From NCBI RefSeq assembly GCF_026344135.1, contig NZ_JAPKNA010000002.1, positions 372,001 through 436,000 of the forward strand: a stretch of DNA of 64,000 nt. The letters run 5' to 3'. This stretch comes from Alcaligenes parafaecalis (lineage in GTDB: Bacteria; Pseudomonadota; Gammaproteobacteria; Burkholderiales; Burkholderiaceae_B). Shown here piece after piece: positions 1 through 8,384 of the stretch (position 1 is the stretch's first letter; every line of letters starts with the position of its first letter). The notes beneath the pieces are model-generated. The model saw nothing but the letters and a program-made list of their open reading frames with translations. It ran no database searches and had not been told where the DNA came from. A program made the position numbers and the translations under genes.

Positions 1-68
1 TGAGTAAGAGACGGTTGACCGCAGGTCTGGCAGCGCGGGTCAGGTGCCAGATCGGGCAGACGAAGGTA
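1..68. other. Window edge, unassigned
   Basis: These 68 bases lie beyond the gpsA stop. Read on the minus strand in the gpsA frame after its TAA, they give a short stretch with a CxxC pair (RCQTCGQP) that would suit the N-terminal zinc ribbon of a ComF-type protein. No ATG, GTG or TTG lies in that frame, so I cannot call a gene. The rest lies outside the window. Confidence 0.2.
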
Positions 69-1121
69 TTAGTGGCCTTCCTGCTTGGCCTCGCGGGTTA
101 ACAAGGCGTGGACAGCTTCGCGCGGGGCCAGTTGTTCAAACAGGATCTGGCAGACCGCTGCGGTAATCGGTAGTTCAATCTGGTGCGCCCGGCCCATTTC
201 CAGAACCGAACGGGCACAGCGCACACCTTCGGCGGTAATGCCGGTGGCCAGGATGCTGTCCAGGCTTTCGCCTGCACCCAGCGCCAGGCCCACTTGGCGG
301 TTGCGGGACAATTCGCCCGTGGCTGTCAGCACCAGATCACCCAAACCTGCCAGACCAGAGAAGGTTTCTGCCTGACCACCTAATGCGACGCCCAGGCGCT
401 GCATTTCAGCCAGGCCTCGGGTAATCAGGGCGGCACGGGCGTTGTGGCCCAGGCCCAGTGCATCGGCAATGCCACAGGCAATAGCCATAATGTTTTTGAC
501 AGCACCGCCCACTTCCACACCGATCATGTCGGTGCTGGTGTAAAGACGGGCTTGTTTGCCATGCAGAGCCTCCAGGGCAATGCCGGCCATATCAGCAGGC
601 TCGCAAGCCAGAGTCAGCGCAACAGGCAGGCCTTTGGCGACTTCCAGGGCGAACGAGGGGCCAGAGAGCACGGCACGGCCTAACCAGGGATGGTCGGGCA
701 GGCTTTCACGCACAATCTGGTGGGGCAATAAACCGCTTTCCTGATGAAAACCTTTGCAGGTCCACACCAGCAGGACGGGATGACGACGGGTCGCAGGCAA
801 ATGCTGCGCCAGGTCCAGACAGGTTTGCGCCAGACCACGCACAGGTACACCCAGAATCAGCAGGGCAGGGCCGGTGTCGTCGCCCAGGGCGAAATCCATG
901 ACTTGCTGCAGGCTGTCGCTGGCCTGTAGCGATTCGGGCAGCAAGACATCGGGCAAGTACGCAGGGTTGCGATGATCCTGCCCGATGGCTTGCGCCGTTG
1001 ATGCTTTGCGCGCCCAGACCATCGTGGGAGCCTGGGTGCTGGCCAGGGCGGCCAGTGCCGTGCCCCAGCTTCCAGCGCCCAGAACTGCAACACGAACGGG
1101 AGTGTGCGCGTTTGACATCAT
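69..1121 (-). CDS. gpsA: NAD(P)-dependent glycerol-3-phosphate dehydrogenase
   Basis: GpsA reduces dihydroxyacetone phosphate to sn-glycerol 3-phosphate, the backbone precursor of phospholipids, in the cytosol. The 350-residue protein has the N-terminal Rossmann loop GAGSWG at residues 15-20, followed by the family segments LSGPSFA, VEVGGAVKN with the catalytic lysine, and ETFSGLAGLGDL. The start ATG shares one base with the secB stop (TAATGATG), and a second ATG follows directly, so the exact start is uncertain by one codon. The position after secB matches the grxC-secB-gpsA order of E. coli and suggests translational coupling. Identification is firm. Confidence 0.96.
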   Translation of the reverse strand: MMSNAHTPVRVAVLGAGSWGTALAALASTQAPTMVWARKASTAQAIGQDHRNPAYLPDVLLPESLQASDSLQQVMDFALGDDTGPALLILGVPVRGLAQTCLDLAQHLPATRRHPVLLVWTCKGFHQESGLLPHQIVRESLPDHPWLGRAVLSGPSFALEVAKGLPVALTLACEPADMAGIALEALHGKQARLYTSTDMIGVEVGGAVKNIMAIACGIADALGLGHNARAALITRGLAEMQRLGVALGGQAETFSGLAGLGDLVLTATGELSRNRQVGLALGAGESLDSILATGITAEGVRCARSVLEMGRAHQIELPITAAVCQILFEQLAPREAVHALLTREAKQEGH

Positions 1122-1615
1122 TAAGCCTGCAAAGGCTGGCCGTCAGCTTGTGCGGCACCTTGTTGCTGCGCCATGCGCTGCTCGTACAGAGACTGGAAGT
1201 TCACTTCAGTCAGGTGCAAGGCAGGCAAGGATGTGCGGTTGATGGCATCAGCCACGGCAGCACGCAAGTAGGGGTACAGCATGGTGGGGCACACAATGCC
1301 CAGCAGAGGCTCAAGTTGCTCTTCAGGGATGTTGGCGGCTTCAAAAATACCGGCCTGGGTGGCTTCCACCAGGTACATGACCTTGTCGCCAATGCGAGTG
1401 GTCACAGTGGCGGTTACGGTGCTTTCGTAGACCGTGTCAGCCAGGCGTTGGCCGCCCACATTGATGGACACTTCCACGGAAGGGGCCTCTTGCTCCAGAA
1501 AGATCTGGGGAGCGTGGGGCATTTCGATGGACAGGTCTTTGATGTAGGTGCGCTGCAGGCTGAAGCTGGGTTGTTGAGCTTCTTGTTCAGCGGCTGGGGT
1601 GTTCTGGTCGGCCAT
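1121..1615 (-). CDS. secB: Protein-export chaperone SecB
   Basis: SecB is the tetrameric cytosolic chaperone that holds presecretory proteins unfolded and passes them to SecA. The 164-residue length is normal for the family. The recognisable core runs from FSLQRTYIKDLSIEMPHAP near residue 18 through the region around GIVCPTMLYPYLR, with a variable Gln/Ala-rich tail. It lies 39 bases downstream of grxC and overlaps gpsA by one base, so it is probably co-transcribed with both. Nothing is unusual in the sequence. Confidence 0.97.
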   Translation of the reverse strand: MADQNTPAAEQEAQQPSFSLQRTYIKDLSIEMPHAPQIFLEQEAPSVEVSINVGGQRLADTVYESTVTATVTTRIGDKVMYLVEATQAGIFEAANIPEEQLEPLLGIVCPTMLYPYLRAAVADAINRTSLPALHLTEVNFQSLYEQRMAQQQGAAQADGQPLQA

Positions 1616-1654
1616 GGGTGATCCTATGGGATAAAAAAATTGTTAGAAAAAAAA

Positions 1655-1912
1655 TCAGGCGGCCAGCAGAGGCAGCAAGCCACCTTCGCGGTCCAAAGCG
1701 GCCAGATCATCGTAGCCACCTACATGGGTGTCGCCAATGTAGATTTGGGGAACGGTACGCCGACCGGTGCGCTCCATCATGAGGGCGCGCTGTTCGGGTT
1801 CGCGATCAATCATGATTTTATTGATTTCAGTTACGCCGCGTTGCTTGAGCAGCATTTCAGCGCGCACACAATAGGGGCACACCATTGTGGAGTACATCGT
1901 GACTTTTGCCAT
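1655..1912 (-). CDS. grxC: Glutaredoxin 3
   Basis: This is a small thiol-disulfide oxidoreductase that uses glutathione to reduce protein disulfides and mixed disulfides. The dithiol active site CPYC occupies residues 12-15 of 85, and the glutathione-binding segment TVPQIYIG follows near residue 53. A longer in-frame extension exists upstream, but the ATG at 1912 gives the normal family length and begins MAKVTMYS as expected. It sits between a rhodanese gene and secB, the same order as yibN-grxC-secB in E. coli, and is presumably part of that operon. Confidence 0.95.
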   Translation of the reverse strand: MAKVTMYSTMVCPYCVRAEMLLKQRGVTEINKIMIDREPEQRALMMERTGRRTVPQIYIGDTHVGGYDDLAALDREGGLLPLLAA

Positions 1913-1934
1913 GAGAGCCTCGTAGAAGGGGAGC

Positions 1935-2345
1935 TTACGATTTTTTGACGGGCAGGCTCGATTGCAGCCAACCCTGAATACCGCCTTGCAGTGTGTAGGC
2001 TTCGTTGATGCCGTGCTTGCGCAAAACGGCCACGCTGCGCGGGGCGCTGCGGCCGGTGTCACACACCAGAATGACAGGCTTGTCTTTGGGCAGCGAGCTG
2101 GCCTTGGCGTCAAGGTCGGCAGCAGGAATGTTGCGAGATTGTGCAATTGCCCCGGCTTTGAACTGATCGGCGCTGCGCAGATCAATCAAAATGGCGTCTT
2201 TCTGGTTTACCATCTGTACCGCTTCAGCGCTTGAAACTGCGCGCCCGGCACGGCCTTTGAAAAAGCTGGGTATTAACAGCATAATGCCGGCAAGCACCGC
2301 AATTGCTAAAATTAGAAGATTGTTCTGACTTAAGATGAAGTCCAC
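1935..2345 (-). CDS. Membrane-anchored rhodanese-like protein (YibN type)
   Basis: The 136-residue protein has one N-terminal membrane span at about residues 8-27 and a single rhodanese domain. The putative catalytic cysteine is C95 in VCDTGRSAPRS, and IDLRSADQF is the usual rhodanese entry motif. Rhodaneses transfer sulfane sulfur, but the substrate here cannot be told. It heads the grxC-secB-gpsA group and diverges from gpmA across about 98 bases, which must hold both promoters. The E. coli counterpart in this position is YibN. Confidence 0.9.
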   Translation of the reverse strand: MDFILSQNNLLILAIAVLAGIMLLIPSFFKGRAGRAVSSAEAVQMVNQKDAILIDLRSADQFKAGAIAQSRNIPAADLDAKASSLPKDKPVILVCDTGRSAPRSVAVLRKHGINEAYTLQGGIQGWLQSSLPVKKS

Positions 2346-2443
2346 GTTAAATCCTGTTGATTACCAAGAAAAGCAAGAAAAAAGGGCAAGATCACACGAT
2401 TATAGAGTGGCGCCAATTTTTCAACCTCGAGGCTGTTTTTACC

Positions 2444-3190
2444 ATGTATAAACTTGTACTGATGCGGCACGGCGAAAGCCAGTGGAACCTGGAGAACCGG
2501 TTTACTGGCTGGACCGATGTCGATCTTACCGAAACCGGGCGTCAACAGGCAAAGCAAGCCGGTGATTTGCTGAAAGAAAACGGTTTTGAGTTCGACCTGG
2601 CTTTCGCCTCGGTCCTCAAGCGCGCTATCCGTACATTGTGGATCGCCCTGGATTCGATGGACGCCATGCACACCCCCGTGGGTTTGAGCTGGCGCCTGAA
2701 CGAACGCCATTATGGTGCTTTACAAGGCTTAAATAAAGCCGAAACCGCACAAAAGTACGGTGAAGACCAGGTCCTGGTCTGGCGTCGTGCCTACGCGATC
2801 GCTCCCGATCCTGTCGCCGTGGACGATCCACGCAACCCACGCTTTGATGCTCGCTACGCCCGCGTGCCGGACGATCAACTGCCTCGCACCGAGTGTCTGC
2901 AAGACACCGTGGCCCGCGTGGTTCCTTTCTGGGACGAGTCTATCGCTCCTGCGATTCGTTCGGGCCGTCGTGTGCTGGTGACTGCTCACGGCAACAGCCT
3001 GCGCGCACTGATCAAGCACCTGGATGGCATTTCTGACGAGGATATCGTTCACCTGAACATTCCTACCGGCCAGCCTCTGGTGTACGAGCTGGACGAAAAC
3101 CTGCGTCCTATCCGCCATTACTACCTGGGTGACCAGGCAGCGATTGAGGCCCAGATGCAAGCCGTCGCCAATCAGGGCAAGGCGCAGTAA
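2444..3190 (+). CDS. gpmA: 2,3-bisphosphoglycerate-dependent phosphoglycerate mutase
   Basis: GpmA interconverts 3- and 2-phosphoglycerate in glycolysis and gluconeogenesis. The 248-residue protein opens with MYKLVLMRHGESQW, where H9 is the phosphohistidine, and carries the second histidine in TAHGNSLRALIKHL. Upstream in-frame codons reach back to 2357, but the ATG at 2444 matches the family start. It is followed after three bases by an EnvC-like gene. In E. coli that neighbour is the unrelated cofactor-independent enzyme GpmM, so here a non-homologous mutase occupies the equivalent place. Confidence 0.96.
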   Translation: MYKLVLMRHGESQWNLENRFTGWTDVDLTETGRQQAKQAGDLLKENGFEFDLAFASVLKRAIRTLWIALDSMDAMHTPVGLSWRLNERHYGALQGLNKAETAQKYGEDQVLVWRRAYAIAPDPVAVDDPRNPRFDARYARVPDDQLPRTECLQDTVARVVPFWDESIAPAIRSGRRVLVTAHGNSLRALIKHLDGISDEDIVHLNIPTGQPLVYELDENLRPIRHYYLGDQAAIEAQMQAVANQGKAQ

Positions 3191-3193
3191 AAA

Positions 3194-4762
3194 ATGTGGC
3201 GCTACAGCGTTTGCCTGTTGCTGGCAGCCTGGACCTTTCCGGCCCTGGCTGCTGATCCTGACTTGGCCGCCCGCCAGGCCCAGGCCCAAAAGCAGCAGGC
3301 AGAGCTGCGCCAGAAAATTGAATCGCTGCGTAAAACCATTGATACCAGCGAAAGCTCGCGTCGGGATGCGGCCAATGCCTTGCGCGAATCCGAGCAGGCT
3401 ATTTCCGATATAGATCGCACGCTGGCTCAGATCGAGCAGCGGCAAGAGCAGTTGCACCAACAGTTGGGTTCGTTGGGCAAGCAGATCAGCGAACAACAAG
3501 TCATCAAAGAGCAGCGTCAGCAAGAGCTGGCCGAGCAACTGCGGGCGCAATATGCCAATGGCGTGTCGCCATGGTCCGCCTTGCTGTCGGGTGATGACCC
3601 GAACGCCATCAACCGTGAACTGCATTATCTGGGCTATGTCTCGCGTCAGCAGACCGAACAGGTTCATAAGGTACGCCGCACTGTCGAGCGGCTGGACCGT
3701 TTGCAGACCCAGGTCGCGGCGCGTGAAAAAGAGCAGGAACAGCTTGCCACCGACGCTGCCGCCCAAAAAGTGGCCTTGGAAGAACAAAAAGAAAAACGAA
3801 GCAAGGTGGTGGCTGATATCAGTGCTGAACTGGACCGACAGCGCGGTCAGGCTGCGAACCTGCAAAGCAATGACAAACGACTGGGGGATTTGATCTCCGG
3901 TCTGGAAACTGAAATTGCCCGACAGGCCGAGCTGGCCCGTCGCGCCGAAGAACAACGCCGACGCGAAGCCGCACGCCGTGCTGAAGAAGCGCGCAAAGCT
4001 GAATTGGCCCGTCAGCAAGAATTGCAGCGTAAAGCCAAGCAAGAGCAGGCTGCCCGTGAACAGGCGCGCCTGGAACGCGAGCGGGAATTGCTGGAGCGGG
4101 CACGTGCTACACAGCCACCTTTGCCACCGGCCTTGCCACCCAGCAAGCCGGAGCCTGCCGCTCCGCAGCAGCCAGAGCCACTCATTCCGCGTCCTCCGCT
4201 CACGTATACGCCGCCAACTTCCAACGAGCGCTTGCTGTCAGACAGCTTGGAAGCCTCGTCGGAACCAAGTGAGCCGATCAGTAAACCGGTAGCACCGAAG
4301 GTACGTGAGGTGCAGGTGGTTGAAGAGCCTGTGGATCAGGCTTCCGGGCCAGCCTTGGAACCAGAAGGTGGATTTGCTGGTCTGAAACGTGGCTTGCCTT
4401 ACCCGGTACGGGGCGAGGTGCAAGGCAAATTTGGTGCCGAGCGCCCCGACGGCGGTATTTGGCGCGGCATTGTGTTGCGTGCGCAAGCGGGGACAACGGT
4501 GCGTGCCGTAGCTCCAGGTCGTGTGGTCTTTGCAAGCTGGATGACCGGGTTTGGAAACTTGCTGATCATTGATCATGGCCGCGATTACTTAAGCGTTTAT
4601 GCCTATAACCAGAGCACGCTTAAGCAGGTTGGCGATATTGTAGGGCGCGGGGATGCCGTTGCTCGGGTGGGGGCTACCGGTGGGCAGGTTGAGCCGGGTC
4701 TGTACTTCGAGCTGCGCCATCAGGGCAAGCCTATTAATCCGCAGGTCTGGCTGGGTTCCTGA
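3194..4762 (+). CDS. envC: EnvC-like murein hydrolase activator (degenerate LytM domain)
   Basis: The 522-residue protein has a signal peptide (about residues 1-20, ending ALA-ADP), a long coiled-coil region with many Gln, Glu, Arg and Ala residues to about 310, a Pro-rich linker, and a C-terminal M23/LytM domain from about 405. The zinc ligands of active M23 peptidases are missing: the positions read WRGIVLRA and LYFELRHQG instead of HxxxD and HxH. That is the pattern of EnvC, which activates division amidases rather than cutting murein itself. It follows gpmA by three bases and is probably co-transcribed with it. Confidence 0.88.
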   Translation: MWRYSVCLLLAAWTFPALAADPDLAARQAQAQKQQAELRQKIESLRKTIDTSESSRRDAANALRESEQAISDIDRTLAQIEQRQEQLHQQLGSLGKQISEQQVIKEQRQQELAEQLRAQYANGVSPWSALLSGDDPNAINRELHYLGYVSRQQTEQVHKVRRTVERLDRLQTQVAAREKEQEQLATDAAAQKVALEEQKEKRSKVVADISAELDRQRGQAANLQSNDKRLGDLISGLETEIARQAELARRAEEQRRREAARRAEEARKAELARQQELQRKAKQEQAAREQARLERERELLERARATQPPLPPALPPSKPEPAAPQQPEPLIPRPPLTYTPPTSNERLLSDSLEASSEPSEPISKPVAPKVREVQVVEEPVDQASGPALEPEGGFAGLKRGLPYPVRGEVQGKFGAERPDGGIWRGIVLRAQAGTTVRAVAPGRVVFASWMTGFGNLLIIDHGRDYLSVYAYNQSTLKQVGDIVGRGDAVARVGATGGQVEPGLYFELRHQGKPINPQVWLGS

Positions 4763-4850
4763 TTCCGTTTTTCCCCAGGTGTAGAACCCCGCACTTACGT
4801 TTGCTCGCATTTGTAGCGCCGGGTAGCGACTCCAGCCCAGTTCACGCTGG

Positions 4851-4876
4851 TCGACGCTTTACGCTACTCTTATAAT
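4851..4876 (+). promoter_or_regulatory. Candidate promoter of ctpA
   Basis: A perfect TATAAT lies at 4871-4876, but no good -35 box is found at a normal spacing (TCGACG at 4851 would leave only 14 bases). Transcription starting near 4883 would exclude the first ATG at 4879 and so supports a downstream start for the protease gene. Confidence 0.4.
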
Positions 4877-4938
4877 GCATGGTCGGGTCAGCTCCGGGAG
4901 GTGGCCCCGTCTTGAATCTGAAAATAATGGGAATGTGC

Positions 4939-6450
4939 ATGAGCACTCGAAGGATTGGCAGCATAGGACTAGTGGCAGCAGGTGCTGTGGGCGGTATTTT
5001 GATCAGCCTGGGCATTACTGCGGTCGCTCAACGCGGCGAGCCATTGCCTTTGCGCGAACTGCAACAGTTCGCCAATGTGTTCGCTGCCATCAAGAACACA
5101 TATGTGGAGCCCCTGACCGATCAGGCTTTGGTCAATAACGCGATCAAAGGTCTGTTTACCGATCTGGATCCGCATTCCGCCTATCTGGATGCCGACGCTT
5201 TCAAGGAAATGGAAGCCATGACCCAAGGTGGCTTCGGTGGCCTGGGCATAGAAATCGGCAGCGAGGACGGGATGCCCAAAGTCATCTCGCCTATTGAAGA
5301 TACGCCTGCGGCGCGCGCCGGGATTCTGGCGGGCGACATCATCACGCACATCAATGGCAAACCGACCAAGGATTTGAGCCTGAATGATGCCGTCAAGCAA
5401 ATGCGCGGCGAGCCTAAAACGTCTATCAAGCTGACTATCCGCCGTGCAGGCCGTGACAAGCCGTTGGAATTCAACTTGGTGCGCGATGTCATCAAGGTGC
5501 GCAGCGTGCGCTCCAAGATGCTGAACGACAATGTGGCCTACGTGCGTATTGCTCAGTTCCAGGAGCGCACTGCTGCGGATCTGGTCAAGCAATTGTCCGA
5601 GGTGAATAAAGGCCCAGGCGCACCGAAAGGCTTGGTGATTGACCTGCGTAATGACCCCGGTGGCTTGCTGGAAAGCGCGATTGGTGTGTCTTCTGCCTTC
5701 CTGGATTCCGGTGCTTTGGTGGTATCGACCAAAGGCCGTATTCCTTCGTCAAACCGCGAGTACTACGTCAAATCCATGCAGTCCGTTCTGGGCGAACTGG
5801 ATACGGACGCTGACGTCTTGAAGAAGCTGGATTGGCTCAAGACGGTGCCTATCGTGGTGCTGGTGAACGTGGGTTCGGCCTCGGCTTCGGAAATTGTGGC
5901 CGGTGCCTTGCAGGATCACAAACGCGCCACCATTATCGGCAACCGCACCTTTGGTAAAGGCTCGGTTCAAAGCGTGGTGCCTCTGTCTGAAGACTCGGGC
6001 CTGAAGCTGACGACGGCGCTGTACTACACGCCTAGCGGCACTTCCATCCAGGTAACGGGTGTACAGCCTGATGTGGTGGTGGATGATACGGCCCAAGGTA
6101 ATTTGTTCCGCCTGCCGCGCGAAGTGGACTTGAAGCGTCACCTGGTTAACAGCAAGGTCGATGAAAACACGGAAGAAGAACAGCCTGACCTGGGCATGAG
6201 CCCAGAGTTCAAGATGTTTGAGTTCGGTGGTGACGACGACTTCCAGTTGCAGCAAGCGCTGAATCATTTGGCTGGCCGTACGGTCATCAAGAATGATCCT
6301 GCCAAAGTTGCTGCCGCCAAGGAAGCGGCTGCCAAGCGCGAAAAGGAAGTAGAGTCCGATTCGCCGGAAAAAAAAAGTCCCTTGAATCAGCAACCCAGCG
6401 TTGAACGGTTCCGAATCACCCCCAAGGGTCTCGAACCGGTAAAACCGTAA
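4939..6450 (+). CDS. ctpA: Carboxy-terminal processing protease, S41 family
   Basis: This periplasmic serine protease acts on C-terminal ends of envelope proteins. In the 503-residue form the N-terminal hydrophobic segment is at about 8-30, a PDZ domain at about 100-175, and the S41 catalytic region follows with the SASASE serine motif near 313 and the general-base lysine in TFGKGS near 340. The C-terminus is Lys/Glu-rich. Earlier starts at 4879, 4912 (TTG) and 4927 are open in frame; I chose ATG 4939 because it begins the conserved signal segment and lies after the -10 box. Its place next to an EnvC-like gene suggests a role in murein hydrolase control. Confidence 0.92.
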   Translation: MSTRRIGSIGLVAAGAVGGILISLGITAVAQRGEPLPLRELQQFANVFAAIKNTYVEPLTDQALVNNAIKGLFTDLDPHSAYLDADAFKEMEAMTQGGFGGLGIEIGSEDGMPKVISPIEDTPAARAGILAGDIITHINGKPTKDLSLNDAVKQMRGEPKTSIKLTIRRAGRDKPLEFNLVRDVIKVRSVRSKMLNDNVAYVRIAQFQERTAADLVKQLSEVNKGPGAPKGLVIDLRNDPGGLLESAIGVSSAFLDSGALVVSTKGRIPSSNREYYVKSMQSVLGELDTDADVLKKLDWLKTVPIVVLVNVGSASASEIVAGALQDHKRATIIGNRTFGKGSVQSVVPLSEDSGLKLTTALYYTPSGTSIQVTGVQPDVVVDDTAQGNLFRLPREVDLKRHLVNSKVDENTEEEQPDLGMSPEFKMFEFGGDDDFQLQQALNHLAGRTVIKNDPAKVAAAKEAAAKREKEVESDSPEKKSPLNQQPSVERFRITPKGLEPVKP

Positions 6451-6465
6451 AGATGGGTTTTTGAC

Positions 6466-7239
6466 GTGGAAGATCAGCAATTACTGCGCTATGCGCGGCA
6501 TATTCTGCTCGATGAGTTCGGGGTAGAAGCGCAAGAGCGGATTCTGGCCTCCCGCATTCTGGTGGTAGGCGCGGGGGGGCTGGGTTCCCCCGTGGTGGCT
6601 TATCTGGCGGCCTCGGGTGTGGGCTCCATCATTCTGGTTGATGATGACCAAGTGGAATTGAGCAATCTGCAACGCCAGATTGCTCACACCACCGACCGCC
6701 TGGGCTGGGACAAGGTCGAGTCCGCCAAGCTGCATATCGAGCAACTTAATCCCGAAGTGAAGGTGACGCCTGTCGTTCAACGTCTGGACGAAGCGGGTTT
6801 GATGCATTGGGTTCAGCAAGTGGATCTGGTGCTGGATTGCTGCGATAACTTCGCAACCCGCCATGCGATTAACCGTGCCTGCGTGGCACTGCGTAAACCC
6901 TTGGTGTCAGGTGCCGCTATCCGGTTCTCCGGCCAGGTCAGCACCTACGACTTGCGACAGCCTGATGCCCCTTGTTATCACTGCCTGTTCCCGGAAGCCG
7001 ATGATGTCGAGGAATTGCGTTGTGCCACCACAGGCGTTCTATCGCCTTTATTGGGTATGGTGGGGAGTGCACAGGCAGTAGAGGCCTTGAAGCTGTTAGG
7101 CGGCTTCGGAGAGCCTCTGGTGGGCCGTTTGTTGAGCGTGGATGCTTTCAATATGAACTGGCATACCGTGCGTTTCCGCAAAGACCCGGCTTGCCCGGTA
7201 TGTAGTGCAGGCTCGGCAGAGCATGCCGACCACGCCTGA
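6466..7239 (+). CDS. moeB: MoeB/ThiF-type sulfur-carrier adenylyltransferase
   Basis: Members of this E1-like family adenylate the C-terminal glycine of MoaD or ThiS in molybdopterin or thiamine synthesis. The 257-residue protein starts with GTG and shows the ATP loop GAGGLGSP at about 37, the ELSNLQRQ motif at about 64, and two zinc-binding cysteine pairs, CYHC near 167 and CPVC near 244. It follows ctpA by 15 bases. Whether the partner is MoaD, ThiS or both cannot be read here; neither lies nearby, although thiG is present far downstream at 55019-55825. Confidence 0.9.
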   Translation: MEDQQLLRYARHILLDEFGVEAQERILASRILVVGAGGLGSPVVAYLAASGVGSIILVDDDQVELSNLQRQIAHTTDRLGWDKVESAKLHIEQLNPEVKVTPVVQRLDEAGLMHWVQQVDLVLDCCDNFATRHAINRACVALRKPLVSGAAIRFSGQVSTYDLRQPDAPCYHCLFPEADDVEELRCATTGVLSPLLGMVGSAQAVEALKLLGGFGEPLVGRLLSVDAFNMNWHTVRFRKDPACPVCSAGSAEHADHA

Positions 7240-7258
7240 TACTTTCCTGATGTGTTGA

Positions 7259-8188
7259 TCAAGACTCCAGGCCATGTCCGTAAAAATGGCCTGGTGTGAT
7301 TCCGAAGCGTCGCCGGAACTGGCGATGAAAGTAGGACAGATCCGAAAATCCCACTGAATACGCCACTTGCGCTACCGTGTTGGACGGTGTCTGGCGCAGC
7401 AATTGTGCCGCCGCTTCCAGGCGTAAATGCATCAACTGGGCGGTAAACGTCGTGCCCTGCGTTTTGAATAGTTCCTGGACAGTGCGTGGTGCCATACCCA
7501 GGTATTCGGACAGGGCCGCAATAGTCAAAGCGGGATCACCCAAACGGTCAGAGAGATAGCCCAGCGCATCTTCGTAACGCGCTGTGGTCGGTGCCAGCGG
7601 CGTCGTGCGTCGCTCGTTGATACTCATGGCCAGCAAATCGCGCAGGCAGCGCCAAGCCTGGTCATGCTGATTGGCCCGTAAGCCATCGGCTGACAGCAGC
7701 AGGCCTTGCAGATAATGCTCCAGCAAGTGCAGGCTGGCTCCCGGGTTCAAGGGCTGGGCGACTACATCATTCAAGGGGCCCGTATACGGCAATAGCCCGT
7801 CCAGCGGCAGCCGCAACGTGGTCATGATGACTTCGTCCACAAAATCCAGCGTGAAGGGGCTGGTGCCCACATTCAGGCTCAAGCTGCCCGCGGGCAGCCA
7901 TTGTTCGCGCCCGTTCTGAATCAGGCGGCAGTGGCCTTGCTGATGCACATTCAAAAACAACCAGGGTTGATCCGTTTGCGGCCTGCCCGTGCTGACTCGA
8001 TAGGGCTGCGCCGTCAGCCGATTAATCGCTACCTCTCCAAGGCGTTGGGAGCGCAGGGTGCCATGGAAGTTCTGCCCGTAGCACTGCGTCTGCACATGCT
8101 GAAAGGACTGTGAAATGGCTTGTGTCCAGAGCTTGGCTCCCTGTCCGGGGGGCGAAGTCTGTGTATCCCAGTGGTAGTTCGTGCTCAT
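7259..8188 (-). CDS. AraC-family transcriptional regulator
   Basis: The 309-residue protein has an N-terminal ligand-sensing half of the AraC-binding type and a C-terminal double helix-turn-helix from about 205, with LTIAALSEYLGMAPRTVQEL and VAQVAYSVGFSDLSYFHRQF. The open frame extends upstream into the divergent promoter region; the ATG at 8188 (MSTNYHWDTQ) gives the normal length. It is transcribed away from an aldehyde dehydrogenase gene across about 196 bases, so it most likely regulates that gene in response to an aldehyde or its precursor. The effector is unknown. Confidence 0.88.
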   Translation of the reverse strand: MSTNYHWDTQTSPPGQGAKLWTQAISQSFQHVQTQCYGQNFHGTLRSQRLGEVAINRLTAQPYRVSTGRPQTDQPWLFLNVHQQGHCRLIQNGREQWLPAGSLSLNVGTSPFTLDFVDEVIMTTLRLPLDGLLPYTGPLNDVVAQPLNPGASLHLLEHYLQGLLLSADGLRANQHDQAWRCLRDLLAMSINERRTTPLAPTTARYEDALGYLSDRLGDPALTIAALSEYLGMAPRTVQELFKTQGTTFTAQLMHLRLEAAAQLLRQTPSNTVAQVAYSVGFSDLSYFHRQFRRRFGITPGHFYGHGLES

Positions 8189-8384
8189 GCGGTTTATTTC
8201 CGTCTTCTGCGTCATTGTCCAGATTGGGCTGCGCCCCAGTCCACGACACAGAGAGGCAATAGGCTCAAGAATAGTATCTAAGACAGTACTGCATGGTGGG
8301 CCACGGCACACCTCGGTGGCTATCGGGTTTAACCATGAAGGGTGCCCACAGCGCACCTGGAGACAATACAGGAAAGGAGCAGTC

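Noticed and set aside
2729..4042. 437-codon minus-strand frame across gpmA and the EnvC-like gene
   Set aside because: Both genes on the plus strand are firm; this frame is antisense with no recognisable domain.
7267..7294. Inverted repeat CCAGGCCAT/ATGGCCTGG as terminator of the moeB-type gene
   Set aside because: It lies inside the last codons of the convergent AraC-type gene and has no T-run on either strand.
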